Of a DNA stretch of 64,000 nucleotides, positions 22,726 to 33,638 are shown in pieces. The notes beneath the pieces are model-generated. The model had not been told where the DNA came from and searched no databases. It worked only from the letters and a program-made list of their open reading frames with translations. Location of the stretch: contig PYST01000109.1 in assembly GCA_003049485.1 (NCBI GenBank), forward strand, positions 42,950 to 106,949. Direction: 5' to 3'. A program made the position numbers and the translations under genes. This DNA is from Ophioceras dolichostomum (taxonomy: Eukaryota > Ascomycota > Sordariomycetes > Magnaporthales > Ophioceraceae). How positions within the stretch are numbered: the stretch's first letter is position 1; each line of letters starts with the position of its first letter.

Positions 22726-23498
22726 TCAGACGAATATCGCGTTTAACGCCTTGTAGATCTTACAGTCTTGCTTGTGGCCTGTTTCCCAGCCCTTGACCTG
22801 GCACTCCTGCAACATGGAAACTTTCTGTGAGTAGGCAGGTCCAGAGGCAGATATGCGGGCAGACACGAGGTAGATAGGCATGAAGAGGTAGAGAGACTCC
22901 ACATCGAAGCCCAGAATAGCAGGAGATCTATGAACAACCCACTTACCTTCCCACAATACCTCACCCTCCCACAGCCCGTACACTTCGACAACTTCTTCCC
23001 TTCCACCCCCTGCTCCTCACCGCACCCCCCGCACCGTCCCTCACCATCCCCTCCTCCTCCCCCACCGCTGCTGCTCCCGAGCAACAACACCTTCTCCAAC
23101 CCTGCCGGCACAGCCCTTACCGACTCGACATCCCCCTTATAAACCCTCACGAACGGCCTCTTCGTCTCGTTTGACGGCGTCGTCCTCAACGCCCCCCTCA
23201 CCACCGCCGTGGCGCCCTTCTTGAACCCCAGCCCCTTCAGGTCCAGGTCGTCCCTACCCAGCCCCTCGAAGACGAGCGCGAACGGCGAGCCGACGCGGTC
23301 CTTCAGGACGAGGGTCGGCTTCGCGATCGTCATGTTGTCTTGCACCTGCGCCAGGAGGTACCATGGCTCGCCGTCGGACGGGGGGTGACTCGAGGGAGAG
23401 GAAGAGGACGCGGGGTCGGTTTCGGGAGAAGGCGCTTCGGGCAGGTTCATGAAGGTCGGGAAGATTCTTTCGTCGGCGAAGTCGGGGAGGGGCGGCAT
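22726..23498 (-). CDS. MYND zinc-finger protein
   Basis: Two exons on the minus strand (23498-22947 and 22806-22726) encode 210 residues. The 140-nt intron has a GTAAGT donor and TTGCAG acceptor and splits the zinc finger itself, between CGRVRYCGK and ECQVKGW. The finger at about 156-202 has the full MYND Cys/His set (C-x2-C, C-x2-C-x5-C-x3-C, then H-x3-C in GHKQDC). The N-terminal ~130 residues contain no recognised domain, with a Ser/Pro patch near 22-42, and a poly-Gly linker precedes the finger. MYND fingers bind proline-rich peptides and often sit in chromatin or stress-related scaffolds. The protein ends 8 residues after the conserved IYKAL helix, so it is a minimal member. The partner and process are unknown. 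Confidence 0.85.
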
Positions 23499-24308
23499 GG
23501 TTTGGTGATCGTTCTGGCTGCGATGCCACGGCCGTGTATTTCTTTCTCTTCTTGGGTGTGTCAGTCGAGGAGAGGTGCCCCGAATACTTCTTGTCTTTCT
23601 GGAAGAATTTCAATGCGAATCCCTGTTGTCTGCCAAGCCCCCGCTGAAACTTGTGGTGATGCCAAGACCGCCTCACTTGGTGACGTAATAATTTGGGATA
23701 GGGGTCTCCCCTGAGACGGCTGCGCAAGGCATCACTATTGGACTTGGACTCGAACACTATTGTACCATGAACGGAGGTACATATATTAGGGGAGACGGGG
23801 CGTGCGCAAGAAAAGCAGTATATATCCATATTCCCATGTCAAAAGTCAAATTCGGTGGCAACTACCATTAGGGAGATGGTGACCTGATCATCCAAGAACA
23901 GAGCAGAGAAGGCAGAGAGAGAAACAACGAAAAACAAAGAAAAACAAGTGGTATCCAATATGCCGTCCCTTCGTACGTGCTACCCAAAGACGCTCCCAAG
24001 CTAAACTAAAACAGACAATATATCACAAGAAAAAGCCCTTTAAAAGGCAACCAGGTATCCTAACCCTCAATACATCTTTTCGTACCTAGTTATCCTCATC
24101 ATAAGTTCGTAAAAGCAGCAACACCCCCGAGCCAGTAAGCCGGTAGGCATGTCTAACTTGGGGAGATGCTGAGTAGGTAGGAGGGGGTATGATATCTCGC
24201 TCGAAAAAAATAAAAATAATAAAAAACAAAAAGTCGATGTTTATGTAGAGGCGAAACGGGAGAGAGAAACAGCAGCAAAAGAAAAGGAAGAGGGGGCAAA
24301 GCAGAGAA
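23499..24308. other. intergenic region between MYND and C2H2 genes
   Basis: It contains the promoter of the MYND gene and the 3' end of the C2H2 gene, both on the minus strand. AT-rich sequence at about 24190-24245 fits a 3' UTR or polyadenylation region. I see no gene. Confidence 0.4.
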
Positions 24309-27300
24309 TCATTGGTCCTCCAAAGGTCGGAGCTCCTCTCTAGGGCAATCATCACAGCACGTATGCGTGCAGGACGTCGAGTTCATACAGTCTATCGTCA
24401 GGTACAGCATGTTCTGGCCTGTGCACTGGCACTACACAGCAGGGGGGCGGCGGGGAAACAGCAAAAAAAAGTTAGCAAGCAGAAAACAACAAGGTAACCG
24501 AGGGAGGGCAGCCCAACGAAGACGGGAAGAACAGAACTTACGCAATACCATGCCATCAACTTGCTAACCTTCGGCCGCTTAGGCCGCGGGCGTAGCTGCT
24601 CGTCGCCTCCCGGCGCATGGGGCCGCTTTCCCCGGGGCTCGGGGGACGAGGAGCGGCTTCCGGGTGAGGCTGTTGTCATGGTGGCAGTTATGGCGGTGTC
24701 GTTGGCGGGAGGAGTGAGCGACGACGATGAAGGGGAGGGGGATTTCTCGGGCGAGGTGGCGGAGGAGGAGGGTCGGGATGCTTCTGAGGACGACGGCGAT
24801 GACGAAGACGCCGCCACCGCTGCTACCGCCGCCGGCGCCAACGCCGAAGCCTCGATCGCAATTGAACTAGTCGCGGCAGTCGCAGCAGCCGCGGCCGGCT
24901 CCTGTGAAGACGACCGCTGCTGCTGCGGGTTTGGTTCCGATTCCGGCGACGCCGACTCCGATGACTGCAATGCTCCTGCTGCTTCTCCCGACATCGTCGT
25001 CATCGTCGTCGTCGTCGACGGCAACGGCAACGGCGGCACGTCCAAGTCGTCGTCCTTCCACTGTGTATGCTTCATCTTGGGCAGGCCGGCGCGGCCGAAG
25101 AGGTGGTCCTCGATGTGGTCGTAGCGCAGGTTCCAGGCGCCGGAGCCACCACCGCTGCTGCCAGTCGCAACACCAGTCGCCGTCGTGCCTCCTCCCGGGG
25201 CGGTAGCGGCGGTGGTGCCGTCTCTGGTTGCGGTGTTGTTGTTGTTGTTGTTGTTGTTGTTATTGTTGATCTCGATGATGGCCTCGCAGAAGCCGCACCA
25301 GAAGCTCGTCTCGCAGTTGCGTCCGATGCGGCACGTCTCGAGCTTCTCCGTGATGATGGCCTCCTGCAACACGTTGTGGTCGCGTTGGAGGTGCACCCTG
25401 AACGTCTCGCGGTGGTGGCAGACCCTGCCGCAGATGGACGGCAAGGAGGAAGACGGAGGAGACAATGTCAAAGAGGTGGATGATGGATCGTTAGCGGCGG
25501 AGGTCTTGTCGTTGTTGACGGCACCGTCGCCAGCAGCAGCAGCCTCGTCCTGGACGGTAGAGCTGTTACAGCCGGAGGTGTCGTCGCACCGCCAAACTTC
25601 CATCTTGTGGTGCTGGCTGTTCTCATGGCGCTTCCAGTCGCTCTTGCTGCCGAACGACTTGCTGCACTGGCGGAACGTGCAGCCGTACGGCTTCTCGTGC
25701 CGCTTCATGTGCTTCTTAAGCTCGCACTGCCGCAGGAAGGTCTTATGACACTCCGGGCAGGGTGTCCTCCCAACGGAGTGGCCGCCGCCGGTCGTAGCCG
25801 CCGGCGCCTCGAGCGCAGCAGAGGAATTACTGCCCTGGCTCTGGCCTTGGGAGTGTTGTTGTGGTTGTTTGTTGGCTCCAGCGGACGCTGCGGTGGCGGC
25901 TGAGAGATTGGGTTTCATGTAGCCGAGCCCGAGGCTCTCGACGAACTTCTCTAGCACATCCTTGTTCTTGCCGACGATTTTCTCGAGCACACCTTTCTTC
26001 TCCTGGAACTCCTGGAAGGTTTTGAGCCAGGCGGTCGCCTTCGCGGTCTCTTCATCCAGTTCGTCTTCGTCTTCGTCCATAGCAGACGACTCCAGTGCAG
26101 GATTGGAGGAGCCACTAGGGGCTGCCGACGATGATGCATCAAGCTGCTGCTTATCAGTGTCCTCCTTCGTGGAGTCCGGGGAGTGGGCCTCGGCCTTGGG
26201 AGCGACGATGTCTATATCCATCAGGGGGGTCTCTGACTGTGGGGGAGACATCTCCACGTCGACAGGGTTCTCCTGGGAGCCTTCGGGTGATTGGAGTCCA
26301 TCTTCGCGATCGTCATTGGGGCCAGTGCCCCCCATCTCGTCATCGTCGCCCAGGCCATCATTGCTCATGCTATCGTCATCCTGGGACTGACACAGTCCAG
26401 CGTCGAGAAGATTCTCGTCGGCGCCCTGGTTAGTGGTCTGCTGGAACTCCGTAGGGCGGATGATATTCGGTGCCGCCTCCGGTGCGGTGACCACGGGAGC
26501 AGGCCGCTTGTAGCTCAGGACATCCGGCTGGATGCATTGGTCTTGGCCTCCATGGGATCCATGAGGGACCGGTTGGTCATCGGTGGGCATTGGAGATCCA
26601 GCTCCGATGCTCTCTGCGGGGGAGGAGTCCAGACGGACCGGCTCGACGTGGTTCAGGCCGAGTCTAGCGGCAACTGGGGACCGCGAGCGATCGCGCAGGG
26701 TGACATCTCGGCCCCGGGAATCACTGGCAGGAGAAAACGCGGCGAACTGGGTACCGACCATCAGGTTGGGGTCCTCTCCGAAGTTGCCACCCATGCGAGA
26801 AACCCGGGAGGTATCCGGAAGGCTACTACTGCTTTCTAGGATGGCCGATCTGGCACCAGCAGTAGTTCTTGCCCAATGTGAGTTAGCCACGCCTGGATCG
26901 GTGCCGACGTCGGACATCAGGTCCAAGTGGCCTTGGTCAGTAGAACCCAAAACCGCCAGGTCATTACTTGAATGCACGGAGCCCCTATCAATATTCAAGT
27001 TGTTAGTCTCATCATCGGTACATCCGAAGTTGACTTCCGGATCCAAGACGACGGGGTACAAGTCGCATTCTTACCGGTCGACGAAGCGTTCAAGATCAAC
27101 ATCCAGACTGAGCTCCTTGTGTACCCTCTTCAAATGCTGCCTGAAGTTGTCCGCCCGGGGCCAGAGCTTGTTCTTGCTCCTACAGGGGCCGATATTGCAT
27201 CGGAACCGGGGGCCGGCGGCGTCGGAATCGGGATGGCGACTGCGTTTATGGCGCTCGAGGTCGTTGGCGGAGCTGAACCCTTTGGTGCGGCCGCAGCTGG

Positions 27301-28179
27301 GCTCGGCGCAGACGTGCGGTTTCGTGTGGCGGGCCTTGTGTTTTCTACGACGGCAAAGGAGATGTTAGAAGAGGTGGGAGACCTAGGGAAGATGTGTTGA
27401 TAATCGAATGAAGATGCGGTCTAGAGAGAGAGACGCGGTCGGGAGACTTACTTCAACTCCGAGGGTGTCTTGCATGGATGGCGACAATCCTGGCAGACAA
27501 GATGGCTGGCCTCATGATTCACAGCATGCGGAGTCGGGACGGACGAAGCTAGGTCTCCGGCCGAGTTCCATGGTGGTATCCTCCGGTGCTGCTGGGAATG
27601 GCGGCCAGGATCCACAGAGTTCAGGACAGAGGCCGTGTTCATATGGAAGCGGAAATCGTTGAGGTGGCCCACAAGGCTGCGCGTGTCGGCGCTCCTGTCT
27701 ATGTCACTGTAAACGGAAGGGTCGCCACGAAGGCTGTGGCCATGTGCGCTGACGTATCCCGAGTCCGAGGCCGGGACGCCTGTGTGCACGGTCGAGCACT
27801 CCGACGGCGCCGTGGGTTGAAAGTGCGCGAAGGACGCCGGCAAGGGGCCGGGACCGAGACCGGCGCCGATATTCCGGGAACCACCTACCAGGAGCGATCG
27901 GGACTGGGCGGCCGAGCCCGAGTATGCCAGAGAAGAGGGTTTACTGGAGATGGGCGGGATCCACGGTCCATCCTGATCTTCGTACCACTGGCGCAGCGCG
28001 TTCCCTTGATGTCCTGGAGTAGGGGTAGGGGTCGGGATATCTGAGAGGATGTCCATGAATCCAGTAGGCTGGACCGCGCCAGACAGGCCACCAAAGGTAT
28101 GAGACACTTCCATAGCGTCAGGAACCCTTGAGGGGTTGTTCAGGTTAGGAGTTCCTCCAGATCCAGAGTTGCCGTGCAT
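24309..28179 (-). CDS. large multi-C2H2 zinc-finger regulator with Cys-rich C-terminus
   Basis: Four exons on the minus strand (28179-27452, 27344-27075, 26984-24542, 24431-24309) encode 1187 residues. All junctions are canonical; the second intron has a textbook branch site ACTAAC before ATAG. A zinc-finger block is rebuilt by splicing: C229/C232/H245/H249, C255/C260/H275/H280 and C292/C297/H313/H318, the last containing WPRADNFRQHLKRVH. A second block lies at about 742-793 (CPECHKTF..., then a C-x5-C finger ending HENSQHH), followed by a CHHRETFRVHLQRDH finger near 850 and an FWCGFC segment near 895. Between them are long acidic and Ser/Pro/Gln-rich regions; after them come an Asn run, Ser/Ala repeats and a basic patch RPRPKRPKVSK (nuclear signal). 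The last exon adds a Cys-rich tail (WYC-CQC, TCCDDCP) typical of some fungal C2H2 regulators. It is probably a nuclear DNA-binding regulator; targets are unknown. Confidence 0.9.
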
Positions 28180-29031
28180 GGTTGCGAACGGCTGTGAAGC
28201 CGAGCATTAGAGTATACAAGGAGATGGTTAGAAAGTAATAGCCAAAAGCGAAAGAGACAAGACATACTACATACTAAGTACGCAGGCAGGCAGACACATA
28301 TGTGGGTTGGAGAAACATGGGACGAATACGGAAGGAGAGAGAGGGGCGTCAGGAAAAGAGGCAGCGGGGTTTAAGGGATGACATACGAACGAGCGAGGTC
28401 AAGGCTGCGCAGAGGGTGGTCTAAAGAAGAGGGCGGGTCCTCCAAGGGGAGTGATGACCAGGCCGGCCACAGGACGATAACGACCTCGGGCGACGACTAC
28501 CCAGGCTGGTACTAAGGTACGTAGGTAGCATTGCTTCGCATCAGCACATCTCGATCACCAAGAGACGGGTGAAAAATACTGAGGTATTTTACTGACTGTT
28601 GTCCCTCGCGTGAGCAACGCGCGCCCTCCGAGAATCGATCCTCACGTCGCCAGGGCGCCGAGGGGGAGGCTTTGCTCCACTGTCCGTCCGTGCAAACAAG
28701 GGCGGGCGGGATGTAAATCCGAGACTCGGCAGAAGAAGGAAGCGGCAAAAAAAAAAAAGAGCAAAGTAATGTGAAAAGATGGAGTGAACAAAATGCAACA
28801 GTAGGAACACACAATTGACACAGATACAGGGCAACAACAGTTCCGGGCCTCGCGAGAGGGTGAGGGTGAAGGTGATGGTGGTGGTGGATGGATGAGTCGA
28901 CCAACCGACACGACCAAGACCGGGCGAGGACCGACGGCGGCGAAAGAGGTAAGACTCGATTCAATGAAGAAGGGAAGGACAAAAAATGGACAAGACGAGG
29001 CAAGCGCAAGGCGAACTTGGGCTTCCACCCC

Positions 29032-29043
29032 TGTATATATCTC
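29032..29043 (-). promoter_or_regulatory. TATA-like element upstream of the C2H2 gene
   Basis: On the minus strand the sequence reads GAGATATATACAG, a TATA-like core about 855 bp before the C2H2 ATG. Together with the likely 5'-UTR intron this would give a long leader. Inference from sequence and position only. Confidence 0.3.
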
Positions 29044-31688
29044 CTGCTTCTTCTTCTTCTCCTGCTACTACTTTCTCTCTCCTCGTCCAGCCCGACCGAC
29101 AGACGGTCCGGCCTCAAGCAGAGCTGTCGAATAACAGCAGCTGAAACCGACGAGTTCGAGTGGGAAGCACAGGTACGTGTGGGTGGTGGAAACTTCAGGT
29201 GGTGGTGGTCCACATCATCACAATTACACGTTTCTTTCTTTCTCGCCGACTAGCAGTGTGAGCACGCACCCTTGTCCAGAGGGGAGCAAGTAAATAGGTA
29301 GGTAATGAAGAGGCCTTACGATAGAAACTTGAGAAGGAAAAAGAAAGGAGACGAGGAGGAGGGAGAAGCGAGGCTCCGAAAAATAATAGTGGGAAAAAGA
29401 AGGCAGACAGAAATCAACCTACTCGCAGGACGACCGACGCGCGGACGACAGCGAGTACGGCGACTGAGCCTCCTTCTCCTGATACTTGATGGCCCGCCGA
29501 TGACAAGAGGGATAAAAAAAAAAAGCGAGGCGGACTGCCGAGTCTCTCTTCGTTCTGTTTGCCTCTTTTTTCCTGGTCGCCTCTTTTTTCCTGTCGCCTT
29601 TTTTTCGGCCTGCTTGGAATTTGTGCGTCTCCAATTGGTGCGCACCGTGATGCGCTCCGTGGTTCGCACTTCAGGCAGCAGCGTCCTGTGGCTGTGTTTT
29701 GGAGTGGGTGGTGAGCGAGCGAGCGAACCGAGGCGACCTGAGGTGGTCAAGCAGTGTTGCTCTGTCTGCTGCTGCTGAATGTGGTAGGACCAGACGACCA
29801 GCCAGACGGACGGTGGGCTGATCAATCAATCAAGATGGCAGCTGGAGGTCGGCTCATTTGCTTGGCGCGAGAGTCGAGTATTGCGCCGTTGGGCATTATT
29901 AGCAGCCATCCAGCCTTCTAAGAGGCACTAGGCACAGAGTCGGTCACGTGGTACCGTAACATTTTGGATTACCTTATTCTGGAGGGACGGAGGCCGGAAG
30001 GCGATTTCCTCCTGCTAGTTATCTGGAGACCCAGGAAAGGAGGGGAAGGGGGTGGAGGAGGGATGCATCCCGCGACCGTCCGCGACCTGTTAGACAGGCC
30101 AGGATTGTTTGATCGATAATGCCACACGGTTTTGCCGCGGTTGTGCAAAGTTTTGCTTGCTTGTTTGCTTAGGTGCTCTTTTCTTCTCGTTTCGTTTCGT
30201 TCGTCCGGGCAGGTTCGAAGTTCCCCAGTTTCCCCCTGAGAGTGGTGGGCGAAGGCAGGCGCATCGCTACTCTCTGCTGTGAGCATATGAAGCTTGGGGG
30301 ACTCGACGTGGGCGCTTCGCATTCCACCACCCAATTTCCCCCAGTTCCCCTCTTCGCCCATGCCCCTTTCCCCCTCTATTGTACCCCATGACCCCTTGTG
30401 TCGAAAACACAACGGAGGAGATAGTGGTGGCATACCACGTACTCGACAGATTTTCGAAGAGCAAACGAAGTTGTTTGTTTGGGCGACTGGACAAGAAGCA
30501 GGCTACGGTGCTAAGCAGCTGCTGCTGCAACCGGATGCTTGGCGACATATGCATTGCATTTCATGATGCTTTGCTTTGCTGTTGCTTCTTTTCTTATTGG
30601 ACGAACAGAGGAAGGGAAGTTTCGCCATTGTGCAGAAAGGGGGCATTTTTGTCTCTGCTCCCACCCGCAAAACGGTTCGCCAGGGCCGCCAAACCCGAGC
30701 CTGACCGTCCGGTGGGCAGCTGGATGGAACCCAACGACCCGGTTCGTGTCTGGGATTGAAACCGGGGGATTTGGGCAGGCTGGCGAATGGATGGACGGCC
30801 AACCTGCCTGTACCTACTACCTGCTTGCTGGGGGGATCTAGATTCCGTTATGCCAACAGCAGGATCAGTTTTTTCGGTTCGATTTTGCTGCTTTCATTGT
30901 CACTCTTCTGTCCTAGCAATCCAGCCAGTCATGCGTCTTCACGTCTCTGCTGTGGCGTCCTTGTTTCGTTTCCGAATGCCGTTCTGCCGTTCTACGTACA
31001 CTACTGCTGCGCAAGGTGTCGGTGACACGCAGCTGCTTGGAAACCGGTCAAGCACCCAGGGCCCAGCGAGGGCACGTCACCTACCGCCTTGACTTCGGTT
31101 TTGTGTCTTGTCGATGAGATGGGCTCTTGTTTTTCCGTCTCCATTACGTGTCCTGTCTCCGAGAAACGGAAACCCCCACAGCGGCCTTAACCGCAGGCCT
31201 CCAAGGCACAGAGGCAATGGCAGGTAGGCATGTTTCTACTACTACTACCATCCCTCCTCAATCCTCATCCGATGCTGGAACGGGCCTCTCTGCGCGGCCC
31301 GTCGCCCTCCCGTCCGTCCTTCCGTCCGCGCGTCCGTTTTACCACCACCTTTTCTCCTCTCGGAGAAGTCGAGGGCCAGGTTCGAAGGCCTCCAGGTCAA
31401 GTCAAGACAAGTCAAGTCACGGATTGATTGCCGGGTGGGAGAACGAGACGAAGACGACGAGCGCATGAGGGGAGGATGAAAACTTCTCGGCCGCAAGACC
31501 AAAGATGACTTCCTGCTGCCCCCCCTTTCGCCCCCCTTGCTTGGGACCAATGTTCTGTTTCCACGTCACCGGCCATGAGCTCGACAATTGTTGCTTTGTG
31601 GAAAGCGAGCCAGCAGACCGTGGGCAGCTTTTCGCCCCCATCAGCAGGTAGGTATCGATCTAATCACTTCGAGGACCATCATCATCAT

Positions 31689-31691
<3 letters not shown>

Positions 31692-31736
<45 letters not shown>
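31692..31736. repeat. (GT)22 microsatellite
   Basis: A perfect GT dinucleotide run of 45 bp in intergenic DNA, followed by GGTGGTGGC. Such tracts can form Z-DNA and are length-variable. Confidence 0.97.
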
Positions 31737-31741
<5 letters not shown>

Positions 31742-33124
31742 TGGCTGGGTTGGTGAACTGCAGAGGGTGGACGTTGGTCAGGCGGCTGCATTGCTGGGAA
31801 AGTTTGCTCTGCTCTGTTCGTCCTCACCAGCGGCAGCTCCCCGCCGACACGACATAACTCCCCCCCTCCCCCTTGACGGATACCTGCATGCGGGGGTCCA
31901 GCTGGATGCATCAGTGAGTGTCACTTGTTTCCTTTGGCCGCTTTGTTGCTCTGCGGCCGGCGGCATTGACTCGGCTCGCCAGGTTCATGTGGGAGTATTC
32001 AGGAGGATTTTTCTGTCTTGTCGCAAACATGATCCACGACGTACCCAAGGCTGTGTGTTTTGTGCTGTGTTGTTGGTTGTCCCCCCGGATTCAGTCCAGT
32101 CGGATTCGAGCCGCGAATTGCTGTCAGGCGAGTCTCGGTCCTCGAGACACTTCCCTGGTACTTATCTACCTGTTACCCAGGTACCTACCTATTTGCTTTG
32201 TTTACCTGGTTTTGAAAGGGTGACTTTGTGGCACAATACCATCGTCCTGACTGATTGCAAAACAGCAAGGCTGGTCGGGCATCTGCTGTGACAAGATGAG
32301 TTATGTTGAAAGAGTTGTCTCTGTCTCTTCCTCGGGGAGTCCTTCCTTGCTCTCTTCTTTTGACAGCCTTCTGGGTGTTTCAAAAGAAGGCTGTGTCAGA
32401 CTCTCCTTCGCTCACTTCGGCCTTAGCAGGTCGAAGCGTTCATCCGATCACAGACCTGGCCTGATGCTATGTTTCTTTTCGTAGACCCATGGTCTGGTCC
32501 TGCACGACGCATCTGGCTCGGTTTGAACAGCCGACTCATGTCATCTCGTCCATAGGCAAGCGTTGCCGTACCACCATCATCCACCCTCCTTCTTGCTTGG
32601 CACAAACATTCTGTTCTGGTGAACAGTGGGCGGAAATCAGAAAGGCTGCCACAACCGGCCCCGTAGCCATCAGTAGTGAACGGTCTTCGTCTTTTCTGGT
32701 TCTTTGGTTCAAGGGCGCGGGGTATTACTCTAAAAGCTAGTGGGAAAATATGATTTATCATCTTTTTCTGCTGTCGTGGGAGTGCATGCTGCATGGGTAC
32801 TGCTAGCCTCCACACGCTCGAGGACGCTTGAGGATGCCTCATGAGAGGCGATCGACTTGGCCTACATGGCCGCGGCCTGCTTGATTGTCCAAGCCTGAAG
32901 CCATGGTTGTCCGGGTTTGCTGAAGCGAAGTCTCCGTCCCTCCCCTCCTCCTCGGCCTCAGGCCCAAGAGCACAGAACCTCTTCCGAGGATGGAAGTTCG
33001 CTTCCGTTGTAAGAGAGTGACTGCTGCACCAAAAAGTGACCTCACTAAAGGCGACTGCCATCGGCCGTTATTTCGTCGAGAGAGCCGCGCGACTCACGTC
33101 GTGATGATGACTCTTGTCCGCGCC

Positions 33125-33131
33125 TATAAAA
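33125..33131 (+). promoter_or_regulatory. TATA box of the small Cys-rich gene
   Basis: TATAAAA at this position is followed by a pyrimidine-rich stretch about 30-60 bp downstream, where transcription would begin. A likely 5'-UTR intron follows: GTAAGT donor at 33250, acceptor CTGACTAG ending at 33356, 27 bp before the ATG. Confidence 0.5.
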
Positions 33132-33383
33132 TCCATGGTCTTGCCCGCCTTCTTTGCCTTCATTTCCCTCGATACTCTGCCCATCCACCTCCAGACCATC
33201 ACAATCTCCCCACCTCCTCCGTTGCAAGCTTTGTACCGTCAAGAAAATAGTAAGTGTGGATGCATATCCCCATGTTCCCAACGTTCGCATGCACCTTGCT
33301 CTCATATTCATCAACAAACTGTTGCTGATCTCCCCCTAAGTCAACCTCCTGACTAGGAACAGACCACACTGCCCTTTATCATC

Positions 33384-33638
33384 ATGTGCGACTTCGACGG
33401 GTTTGAGTTCCTGTGCGGATGCGTGGAGCAACGGCTGAAGTCCTACTGCCACTATGCCCGGAACCATCGTACGCACGCTTGCCGCCGGGTTCGCAGGATG
33501 CCCTGTATTTGGGAACAGAATGTGCCGTGCCCAGAACATACGCATGAGTGGTATTGGGATCCGCAACTTTGGAAATGGCTCCCACTGCCGCAGCCGCAGC
33601 AGCAGCAACAACAGCAGAGCCAGGGACAGGGGCAGTAG
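33384..33638 (+). CDS. small Cys-rich protein, uncharacterised
   Basis: A single exon encodes 84 residues, starting MCDFDGFEFLCGC. The first ~55 residues contain eight Cys and several His and aromatic residues (YCHYARNHRTHAC, VPCPEHTHEWYW); the tail is Pro/Gln-rich with a poly-Gln run from CAG/CAA codons. The opening pattern MC-x-F-x3-E/F-x-CG-x recurs in uncharacterised ascomycete proteins that begin with an M-C-x-F/Y-x-x-x-F-x-C-G motif, and the Cys/His spacing suggests metal binding. No signal peptide is visible, so it is probably intracellular. Support for a real gene comes from the TATA box, the probable leader intron and the Cys pattern. Whether the CDS continues into a further exon cannot be excluded. 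Function unknown. Confidence 0.55.
   Translation: MCDFDGFEFLCGCVEQRLKSYCHYARNHRTHACRRVRRMPCIWEQNVPCPEHTHEWYWDPQLWKWLPLPQPQQQQQQQSQGQGQ

Larger units (their letters stand above)
28180..33383. other. intergenic region: C2H2 gene leader, then gene-free DNA
   Basis: From 28180 to about 29030 lies the probable 5' leader of the C2H2 gene; a TTCACAG acceptor directly upstream of its ATG suggests a 5'-UTR intron. Beyond that, 29.3-33.1 kb has no convincing coding sequence: the many short frames have no domains and overlap on both strands. It holds a (GT)22 microsatellite at 31692-31736. The last 260 bp belong to the promoter and leader of the small Cys-rich gene. Confidence 0.5.

Noticed and set aside
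24398..27061. Unspliced 887-codon version of the C2H2 protein
   Set aside because: It starts inside an intron at a non-ATG codon and ends in retained intron sequence; splicing restores zinc-finger and Cys-rich parts on both sides.
28512..29213. 233-codon minus-strand frame upstream of the C2H2 gene
   Set aside because: Low-complexity His/Ser/Pro/Leu composition in what looks like the 5' leader; no domain. A short upstream ORF role cannot be excluded.
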